64,000 nt of DNA from Meconema thalassinum. Lineage: Eukaryota > Arthropoda > Insecta > Orthoptera > Tettigoniidae. The notes below the pieces were generated by a model, which was not told the origin of the DNA, made no database searches, and saw only the letters and a program-made list of their open reading frames with translations. Positions within the stretch are counted from its first letter, which is position 1. Each line of letters starts with the position of its first letter. Positions 55,975-64,000 of the stretch are shown here, one piece after another. A program made the position numbers and the translations under genes. The DNA lies in contig OX336388.2 of the NCBI GenBank assembly GCA_946902985.2, forward strand, positions 296,462,526 through 296,526,525, in the 5' to 3' direction.

Positions 55975-58233
55975 CAGTGGCGTACCAAGGCTACTTGGCG
56001 CCCGGAGCCAACTAGATGGTAGTCGCCCCTAACACTAAAAGGTTCAAGGATCAATGACTTTAATATAAACACATAAATAAGTATTTTTAATAAGTAGTAT
56101 GTTACTTCAAGACATTATAAAGAGAAAAATATGAAACAAATTAAACTGTGAGTATTAAAAGGTTAGTTTGTTTGAAAAATTATATTAAAAAAATAAAGAG
56201 AAAAGAAGTTTCAGAGTCATAACAAAAATTTAAAAATGTGCCTTCCTAGCCTTGATGGATGCAAACTTATATATAATAGAGCTGACGTTATAGTAGCAGC
56301 CACATCACGTTCAATTGATAAAATTGCTCAATTACTTACGGTAGTCTTTCTTGCATCATTGTGGATCTTAAGTAATTTTTAATAAGCTTCAACTTACTAA
56401 ACGATCGTTCAAAAGATACCACAGACACTGGAATCGTTAAAAGTAGTTTGAAGGCTATGATCAAGTTACTGTATCCCTCTAACCCCAAACAAGACCTAAA
56501 TATAATAAAATATCTTTGGGTTTCAAGTCGATCTTTTCATTATTTTTATTTGATCTTAGTAATAAAACTATGACATCTTTAATATCTTCAAAGAGTTCTT
56601 CTCCGTTCAAATCTTCAGTGTACTTCTCTGCAAGTTCGAAACATTTCATCTTTCGAGTGTTCAAAACGTTTGGGGTGTCGTTATGAATGTATCCATCAAA
56701 ATTACAGAGGAAGCCAAAACGTTCATCCAGTTCCTTGATATTGGTGAACCGTTCACTTAACTCACGAATAAATTTATCTAAGATCTCTAGTGTGCTCCGC
56801 TTTACTTCATCTTTCCAGGAAAGTCCAACATCATCAGTGGATTCCCCTGGCATTTTCCGCTTCACTCTTTGTCTTCGTTCCGTCGGTTCTCCCCATTCCT
56901 CACACTTCTTAGTAGCTTTTTATATAACATCAACTGGAAGGGTTCCTCTCCACATATTAATCTGATCTTGGAAAGCTTGTAGACAAGTTATTACATAAGT
57001 GAACGAAATGCCTTCGATTTGCAAAGTTTCTGTGTTCGGTCAATTTTTGAAAGTACCTCAGTCCAGAAAAATAGCAGAGTTACAAAGTCAAATCTTTCTA
57101 TTGCATTAATTAACAGCGCTGCACTCTGTCTAGTATCGACGGTTTGAGTTGTAGTGTCTCTCAATGTTTCTAGAGCATGAAGCACTCCATCTGAGATGAT
57201 AAGGCTTTCACGGCCTCTGCTTTAGAACTCCATCTTGTATCTGAGTGGCCCTTGACCAATAGGCTGACATGTTACTTGAGGACACTCCACCTGTGAGTCA
57301 AACTAGGGAAAAATGCATACACTTGCTGAACTGTTCCAAAAAGGTTGCACTTGATTCCAAGAGTTGGTTTGAGAGATTTGAATCGTACCATCAAGATCAT
57401 CGTGTTGAGCCAATTTGTTAACTACTGTAATATTTTATTCATTAATATCATGGCTTAAGTTGATACTGTCAAATTCACATTCTTTTTGAGTTTCATTGTT
57501 TTCAGAGTTCAGTGATCCTTTTATAAAAGCTGTCATAAACGAGTTCGAACTATCAAGTGCTTTGGTACGTTGCTGTTTCAGTTGTCTATTTTGAGCCCCA
57601 TTTGCCTTATGCCGTTTCATAATGGAAACTGAAATATAGTACAATGAAACAAATTACCTTTTACTATTATTAATTATGCTTCTTGGTGTTGATCAATAAT
57701 GATTCTAGGTTAAAATTGCTTCAGCCAATAGCAAACGAAATAGAGAGGAAACACTGTATTTTTTTTTTCAGTTTCAAATTGTATTAGAGAATTTAACCTA
57801 ATATTTTTTGCTAATGACTAGCAAACTAGCAATCCTCAATTATGTTGTGACTTGATGCCCCCCAACCTGCGCCGGCCGCCACCGTCATCAACCACGCATC
57901 CCTTCTCCATCACCTTTCTGATTCCGGCTCAGGCGCTCTGTTCGCCCGTACACCGTAAACCTTTCCTGTGTGCTCGGCGCCCACGAACTATTTCGTATTG
58001 TCTATAAATAGTTTAAAACGAAACGTTTATTTCATTTCTAAATAATATCACTGCAGTATTTAACAAAGTATTACAGAAAATTTCACCATTAAAACCGTAT
58101 ATTTTTCTTGAAATAGAAATATTTTTTCTTAAAATAAAATAAAAAGTTTTTTGATTTTGGATTTTGGCGCCCCCCCTTCCTTTACGGTGCCCGGGGCGGC
58201 CGCCCCGTTCGCACCCCCTTTGGTACGCCACTG
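55975..58233 (-). mobile_element. hAT transposon with ZMYM1-like transposase remnants
   Basis: Ends CAGTGGCGTACCAAGG and its inverse CCTTTGGTACGCCACTG, with the 8-bp duplication CTATG(A/G)AC (55967-55974, 58234-58241). 2.26 kb. Transposase pieces lie on the - strand from about 57618 to 56265. Confidence 0.92.
56265..57618 (-). pseudogene. Broken hAT transposase (ZMYM1-like)
   Basis: Four separated pieces in order. N-terminus 57618-57435 (MKRHKANGAQNRQLKQQR). 57185-56991 has LHALETLRDTTTQTVDTRQS and IERFDFVTLLFFW, a middle-domain motif. 56865-56479 has FIRELSERFTNIKELDERFG. The hAT C-terminal dimerisation motif is at about 56465-56345 (IPVSVVSFERSFSKLKLIKN). The ZMYM1-like proteins are domesticated or active hAT transposases of similar layout but several hundred residues longer, so much of the catalytic core is deleted. 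Stops and phase changes separate the pieces. Confidence 0.82.
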
Positions 58234-58241
58234 CTATGGAC

Positions 58242-58772
58242 TAAATTTAGTGTAAGGAAAGAAACAAAAGATAAACATGCACAGTTTCGTCGTAAAATAA
58301 TGTTCGGTTAAATATTCGGTGCTGCTGTTATCTGGAACTAACGTAAGGATGATGAAAACATAAACAAACAAACGATTTGAGTTGATGGGTGTGGTCTTCT
58401 CTAGTTTTTTCCCAGTTATTTTCTTAATATTTGAGGCTAAAAGATGACTAATTCAATTGCTCGGTTCCGCTGTGCTCTTCAAATTCAACAATTACCACAT
58501 CAATGCATTACTTCCACAAAAAGAAAGCTTTTCAGACGGAATGGAGTCGATTACTTCTCGTCGCAAAGCCGATTTTGAAGTATATGATCGGATAATTACT
58601 TATTGATAAATACTAATGAATTTCTTACAATATCCAGTGCCCTACATTCTCCTCTGCACTACAAACTAGGCGACTGATTTTAGCAGGGTCAATTTGACAG
58701 CTGTTCTTCGCATGTAGTAAAAGTTACTTTTAGGGGTCGCTTTATCGTAGTAGGCCTACATGTGGTTATCTT
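58242..58772. other. Unassigned sequence
   Basis: No ORF or repeat recognised between the hAT and the MITE. Confidence 0.4.
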
Positions 58773-59494
58773 GGGGGCTCATACACCGCCGGTTGTCAAA
58801 ATTTAAGTTTTTTTTCTTTTACGTTTAAATGAAAGACAATACCTTTCTCAATATATCTGTTAAGTTTTATAAGTAAATTCAGCGTTTTGGCAGAGATATA
58901 GCGCTTTACGTGAGACCATGCACCTATCTGTCAATGGAGTGTTTAAAATTCAAAGCTGTTTACCCGAAAGGTTGCTTTTTTGGTAGGAAAAACACAATAT
59001 CTCGTGAAGTATGTGATGAAACTGGATAAAACTAGGCAGATACATTCCAACATATGATCCCTAAAGGATGAACCTCATTCATGAAATTATCTTAAAAAAT
59101 GATTGAGATATACTTGCAAAATTAAACAAAAACTGTTCATTTTTTGAAAGAATTTTTTTTTTAAATATACTATTTAAATATATAACATTCATGGTGGTTC
59201 ATCCTCGCTATTTATGCGTTTACTTTACATGAAAAAAAAATCATTCTATTCAGACAGGTATTTCTGCCTAAATCGTGTTTTTTGTGATTCACGGAGTTTA
59301 AAATATCACGAATATTACCCTATCAATATATCACGAAATATTTTATATACTGCTCCTCTCTGTAAATTATATGAAAGCTCTATGTATTCACTATACATAT
59401 GTCAGTTTTTATAACTCTATGTTACATATTAGTGAAGCTATGATATGATTCGTAACTGTATGCGAAAATTCGCACTGGCGGTGTATGAGCCCCC
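58773..59494. mobile_element. MITE with 21-bp inverted ends
   Basis: GGGGGCTCATACACCGCC(G/A)GT at the left and its inverse at the right. Inside, GGATGAACCTCATTCATGAA (about 59067) and ATTCATGGTGGTTCATCCTC (about 59188) form a second inverted pair. No coding capacity; target duplication unclear, so superfamily is not assigned. Confidence 0.75.
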
Positions 59495-59982
59495 TAACTT
59501 GCCCCATTGCTGCTTCAAATCTGTGAAGTTCAGGTCTTCCAAGTTTTCAGTCATGTGCCTATTTAAAAAATCTTTATTGTCAACTTGTTCCGGTACAGTC
59601 TTTGATTTATAATCTTCAACCGTATTAGGCTATATCTTCCAAATTTAAATATATGTAAAGCAGTGTACCGACTATACGCTTAATACATATTTCTGAACAA
59701 ATTATTCTCTTCTCGGCAACTGGTGACCGAATTTCATTTTGAATCTGGTGAGGTACTCCTTTCAAATTACTAGTTTTTAAGCATAAAGCACTTTCCCGCA
59801 CATATGGGTTTGGCATTTAAAATTGTCTGTCCTTCAACGAGAGCCCGCCTAGAATCAACATTCAATACATATACCGGTATGAATTCTATCACCCTTGCGT
59901 CCACTATTTTGTCGCGACTGACCTGCCACCTACATTCGATTGAGGTCGCGAATAGCAATTGAATGTCTGATAATGTTTCCAG
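59495..59982. other. Probable trpm intron, upstream of the exon
   Basis: No ORF or repeat recognised. Ends with GATAATGTTTCCAG, a splice acceptor for the exon that follows. Confidence 0.5.
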
Positions 59983-60142
59983 ATGCTGCTGTGGCCACAC
60001 ACGCGTCCAGCACGGGAAGACCGTGGACTTCAACTGCGAGGAAGGGGACGTGTGGAAGCCGTCTCGCCACACAGCACCATCACCAACCGACGCTTTCGGG
60101 ACCATCGAATTCCAGGGAGGCCCCCATCCTAGCAAGGCACAG
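59983..60142 (+). CDS. Trpm: TRPM cation channel, single internal exon
   Basis: A 160-bp exon between an acceptor (TTTCCAG before 59983) and a donor (GCACAG|GTAATT at 60143); entry phase leaves one base to complete a codon, exit phase is zero. The peptide reads CCCGHTRVQHGK ... WKPSRHT ... PTDAFGTIEFQGGPHPSKAQ. Family knowledge: TRPM channels have a C-x-C-G segment and then H-T...PTDA(F/Y)GT(I/L)EFQGG in the N-terminal cytosolic homology region, just before YVR(L/V)S.DT, which would be on the next exon. The exon carries no pore or membrane segment. Neighbouring exons are not found in the window. The frame has no stop, so it looks functional. Confidence 0.88.
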
Positions 60143-60238
60143 GTAATTACAGTACAAGCTCGTTTGTGTTTCAGCCCATATCTGAAATACACGAACATTT
60201 TTTTAAAGAAATAGCTCAAAGTCTCCAATAAACAAGAG

Positions 60239-60285
<47 letters not shown>

Positions 60286-61035
60286 TTTTATTATTGTTTT
60301 AAGGGGCGGAACAGCGAGGTTATCTGCTCCTCTTATATGTTTTATGTACGGTATTGCATTGAAAAGGATTTGAATAAGCCTTGAGTAAGCCTGCAGTATT
60401 ACATCTCACATTGTAATATACCCAGGGCGCCAGAAAACTTACAGTTTCCAATAAATATACAGAGCAACGAAATTTCTTCTTTCTCTCAGAGTCATGAGAC
60501 AGTAATATGTGCTGATCATAACAATAAATTGACTGAAACTATAAGAGCTAAAGGATATGATTAACTTGTATTTTCCAATTATCTTCTCCATTCATACATA
60601 CAGTAAATCCAAACATGGCTGACTATACAGATCAACAACCGTAACCATGGTTACCTATCTCAAACACCTCTAAACGGAAAAAGAAAACTCTGACACATAA
60701 TGCAAAGAATATGACACACCCCACACATTGGAATATGTCTATAGCCTATTACAACATCTGCATCTAAACCAGGGGCGGCCGGTAATAAGGTTGCAATGTT
60801 GCACAACGACCAGATTTCTTTAAGGAAAACAATTAATACCGTAATAATATTTTAGCTGTGCATTTCCTTTTATATGTATAGGAATTCATAATTTTGTTCT
60901 TTAATAATTCAGGAAATCTTATAGTACGTTACTGTGAACTGTCTGAGAAAGCAAAGCGCGCCAACTGTCGAGGAGTGCTCGTCCGTGTGGCCGTTGCCAG
61001 CCCCAAGCACCGACCAGATCTTAATAGTGAAGGGT
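60143..61035. other. Probable trpm intron with a microsatellite
   Basis: Contains (TTTA)n at 60238-60288 and an orphan hAT-like end CAGGGGCGGCCGG near 60773. 60945-61047 has an open frame of mixed composition (GVLVRVAVASPKHRPD) that I do not recognise. Confidence 0.45.
60238..60288. repeat. (TTTA)n microsatellite
   Basis: About 13 TTTA/ATTT units. Confidence 0.95.
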
Positions 61036-61357
61036 ATGGCAGAGATGGTTGGTTGGTTCTTAAGTTTAGGGGCTGCGACAACGAGGTCACGTAGCCCCGT
61101 ATACTTTGGGTGTGTGTAGAATCTGTCTGATGACCGGTGTTAATTGTGATGACTGTATTAGTGTGTGTATCTGTTTTAATTCAAGTAAGGACTGCAGACG
61201 ATCAATTTTCAAGTAGTTCCTACTTTTGCCGCCAAACGCCACCGTCAACGACTACTAGTTCAGAACTTAACTACCAGACGTCACCGCAGTCGGCTCTTGG
61301 CAACGAACGTAGAAACCTAAGAGCGTTGTTTACATTCCTAACCTATACAATTTAGCT

Positions 61358-62473
61358 CAGTGGTTCCCAACCTTTGTCAGCTGACACCCCCCTTTTCAGA
61401 TACGGGAGATCATCGCCCCCCCCCCTCCTCCCCATCACTCATCGCTTCTATAACCTCTTCGATTGACGCGGAGGATATAAACCTAACCTAATAGCACTAA
61501 ATAATGGAATAGGCCTATCTTTTACATACTAACTTCATTTTAGCACAATACAATGAATACACTTTTACAATAAATCCTTAAATTAGTCAACAAATGTCAG
61601 TGAGAGGGTTGACACTGTTTTCTCTTGGTGAGATTCGGTAAGTTTGGTTTGATATTTGACAGAGCTCAGCGGAGATCACTTGCAACATTAAGCCGACAGC
61701 GCTGCTTTGTTCCTGTGATACTCAACGTTGAAAATCCTGACTCGCATAAATATGTCTTTGAAAATGGGACAATGACGCGCAATGCAAATTTGGCTATTAC
61801 AGCATACACTGCAAAACAGTTTACTCAAAATTCACCCAGTCCTAATATTTTAGAATAATCTTTTAGCTTTGATTCACACTTCAAATCTGTGGCTTCTTCT
61901 TGAAGCTGTGCTGGCAGTGCTTCAATGTCAATGGCAAACGAATTTCTTGTTAATATCCAGGACCATCCTTCCGACGAGATATCAGGAAAGAAGAAGTTGA
62001 ATTCTTGTGCCAGGGAATCAAAATGTGACTGAATTTGCACCTAAATTTATTACCATCACCTTCATTTTCCCGCAAAATTTCATTAAGGCGGTGAAAGGAT
62101 GAGAAGTTGATCAACTGATGCCGGCGTTTGCATAGCTGTATTTTTTTCAGGAATGCATAATATTGGAGTTATTGCCTTGGAGCTTTAAGTTCAAACTGTT
62201 CAAAGCTTCAAAGAAATCACAAAGATATGCCAACGAGACTATAAAATTGGCATGATTTTGCTCCTTACAACACAGCAAATTCCTTATTTCACCTCCAACC
62301 TCGCAGCTCCGCAGAGGTTTGTGCTGACAGTTGGCAATTACCAGTGCTTTTGAACGATTGACTTGGAGCGACAATCACTTTGAGAGAATCGAAAAATGTT
62401 TATTTTACAAAATTGTAATAATCGAGTTAAATAAAACCTTAAATCCCCACGCCCCCCAGGTTGGGAACCACTG
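61358..62473 (-). mobile_element. hAT (Charlie-like) element inside SINE-A copy 6
   Basis: Ends CAGTGGTTCCCAACCT and AGGTTGGGAACCACTG, perfect 8-bp duplication ATTTAGCT (61350-61357, 62474-62481). 1,116 bp with transposase fragments on the - strand. Confidence 0.95.
61825..62374 (-). pseudogene. hAT transposase remnants
   Basis: The piece at 62374-62147 has FIVSLAYLCDFFEALNSLNL then KLQGNN, matching the Y-L-x-D-(I/F)-F-E-x-L-N-x-L-N-x-x-L-Q-G motif of Charlie-like transposases and their domesticated relatives. The piece at 62040-61825 has HFDSLAQEFNFFFPDISSEG and LPAQLQEEATDLKCESKLKD, the next conserved block. The catalytic N-terminal half and the hAT C-terminal motif are missing. Confidence 0.78.
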
Positions 62474-62695
62474 ATTTAGCTTCACACAGGTGCTATTAGT
62501 GGAAGGTTCTTTAACATGCCATAAATCTATGACATGGGACCGCCGGCTTTACTTCCCCTCCGAAGGAAGGCATACTGAGGGATTTTAACGCTCTTAAAAA
62601 ATCCGACGACTTCGGCCGGATTTGAACCCGCGATCTTGGGCATAGAAGCTCAGCATGCTACCGACTACGCCACCGAAGCCGCCATGGCAGAGATG

Positions 62696-63660
62696 CTAGA
62701 CCGAGTAAGTCCTATCCCAACAGTTAACTCGACTGGTCGTTGCCCGCCGATTGCAACAAGGGAGCCGAGGCGCGGACAATGATGCTCCGTCAACTGCCGA
62801 TACTATGTCTTGCAATGTAATTTGCACGTACTTGTGACACTCCCGGTTCTTTCTCGCCCTCGTATATAACTTACGTTGTTTTGTTCTCGTGAAGGTTTTC
62901 ATGTAGACTAACTTATAATCCGATGGCAATGTGAAGAACTGCGGCATTCGTGATGAATGAGGTATATTCGTTTTAACGCGCAATTGGGTCCAGTTTTCTC
63001 TGATATCAAGCAGTCTTTTACCTTACCACCACCTCCTTCCCACCCCTTCCTTAATGAAAATATTGCAACGCCCAGAACAATCATCTGCCAGCCGCTACCG
63101 ATCTAAACACCATTCATGGAATTAACTGTTACCGTACATCTTGCGTGGTGAATTCCAACATGAAGGAACAGCCGTTAGAAAAACAAAGGTTCCTCCCTTA
63201 TCAACTATGATAACTAATGATGACAAACGTAAGGGCAATACTGCGCCAATGAAACATTCCAAAAATAATAAACCATTCCAGCAGTTTAATTAAAACCTTC
63301 ACATAGATCCGAAAACTCACAAAATCCGATTATCTCAGTTCGTTAGAATACATCGAATGGAAAAAAATTCGTATCATAAATATCTCCCGACGAGTTCCCT
63401 CCCTGAGTTTCACATTTCTCACCTAAACTGTTTCTGAGATACGCGCATCGTTAGAAATCATCGAAAATCCGTTTTCATTCCTAAAAATACATCGGAAGGA
63501 AAAATACTGAAACATTAGTCTGTTTATTTTATTGGTTAATTTATGTGCTGAAATCACGTCATCTATAAATTAAACGACTGAGATATTAAATCATGAAATG
63601 CAGAATTGACCCCTTCAAAATCTGAATATCCAAAAATCCCTTCTTATCTGCACGAAATAA
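62696..63660. other. Unassigned sequence, possibly trpm intron
   Basis: No recognised gene or repeat. A 95-codon minus ORF (62696-62983) has no motif. The first bases read CTAGACCGAGTAAGT, a possible splice donor. Confidence 0.4.
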
Positions 63661-64000
63661 CATACTAAGATGCCTAACAGGAAGGACATGGGGTGCTCAC
63701 CCCACCACTCTCGGAACTTCAGCGCTTGGACTGAGCTTCTCAGCTGCTGAATATGCAGCACCAGTTTGGCTTTCTTCTCCACATTCCAAAGAGGTGGATA
63801 TAGCTCTGAATGAGACTTCCAGGATTGTATCTGGGTGTCTTAGACCAACACCACTTCACCACTTATAGGAATTTCTCCACCTCATGTCCGAAGAATGGTA
63901 GCAGCAGCATCTGAGAAGGAACGGCAAGAAACCGATTCAAGGCATCCACTTTTCGGCCAACAACCAGCCCGACCGAGACTTAAGTCCAGAAACAGCTTTT
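63661..64000 (+). pseudogene. Jockey-like LINE ORF2 fragment running off the window
   Basis: Reads RTWGAHPTTLGTSALGLSFS, AAEYAAPVWLSSPHSKEVD, NETSRIVSGCLRPTPLHHL, then in another phase a PPHVRRMVAAA-type segment. It corresponds to the same part of ORF2 as 52290-52560. A stop and a shift near 63870 show decay. 5' truncated at 63661. Confidence 0.8.

Larger units (their letters stand above)
61048..62683 (-). repeat. SINE-A copy 6, split by a hAT element
   Basis: Tail at left (GGTTGGTTCTTAAGTTTAGG), tRNA-like head at right (62590-62683, B box read GGATTTGAACCCG). 12-bp duplication ATGGCAGAGATG (61036-61047, 62684-62695). The body is interrupted at 61357 and resumes at 62474. Confidence 0.95.

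Noticed and set aside
26635..60790. hAT-like single ends near 26635, 54587 and 60773
   Set aside because: Only one end is visible for each; without an inverted partner or 8-bp duplication they are not called as elements.
61625..61858. 77-codon + ORF inside the hAT at 61358
   Set aside because: It lies on the strand opposite to the transposase fragments and has no motif.
7009..62683. tRNA genes at the tRNA-like boxes
   Set aside because: A and B boxes are followed by SINE bodies and the stems do not form full cloverleafs; these are SINE heads.

Overview
The window is nuclear DNA from an animal with a large, repeat-filled genome, most likely an insect. The transposon types point that way: arthropod-style jockey-like LINEs, mariner relatives with a DUF4817 helix-turn-helix, pogo, several hAT families, and at least five SINE families with tRNA-like heads. 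I cannot name the species; an orthopteran or similar giant-genome insect is only a guess. Almost nothing is host coding sequence. The one host exon I can support is a 160-bp exon of a TRPM-type cation channel gene (59983-60142, + strand), so at least the right part of the window probably lies in or near a trpm gene with very long introns.

Layout. 1-5.8 kb: 3' part of a gag-only LTR element (gag ORF, about 3 kb without coding capacity, polypurine tract, LTR). 7.0-9.6 kb: two SINE-A copies in opposite orientation and a 650-bp TTTC array. 9.6-16.2 kb: a nearly complete Gypsy retrotransposon on the - strand with both LTRs, a 4-bp target duplication, PBS, PPT and a -1 frameshift heptamer. Its pol is broken and the integrase lacks a catalytic Asp. 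16.5-18.6 kb: SINEs D, A and B. 18.8-21.4 kb: a pogo/Tigger element holding a foldback repeat and a non-autonomous hAT. 21.7-28.1 kb: repeat family F, many SINEs (several nested), a LINE 3' fragment and a small tandem duplication. 30.2-38.4 kb: two elements of one family carrying 88-bp and 164-bp tandem arrays, with a DUF4817 mariner, a hAT with a long palindrome and another F copy between them.

39.1-50.8 kb is the most striking object: a 60-bp satellite, about 194 units without a single indel, organised as two copies of a roughly 74-unit (4.4-kb) super-repeat. Because 60 is divisible by three, one - strand frame stays open for 3,991 codons. I read this as a satellite by-product rather than a gene, because rare substitutions look neutral and both ends of the frame run into unrelated or SINE-derived sequence.

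51.7-58.2 kb: a second DUF4817 mariner, LINE fragments in inverted order, a THAP-domain (P-like) element with SINEs inside, and a hAT with a ZMYM1-like broken transposase. 58.8-59.5 kb is a MITE; then come the TRPM exon, a SINE-A split by another hAT (61.0-62.7 kb), and a LINE fragment running off the window end. Target-site duplications allow several insertions to be ordered in time. All identifications come from reading motifs by eye; no database search was run.
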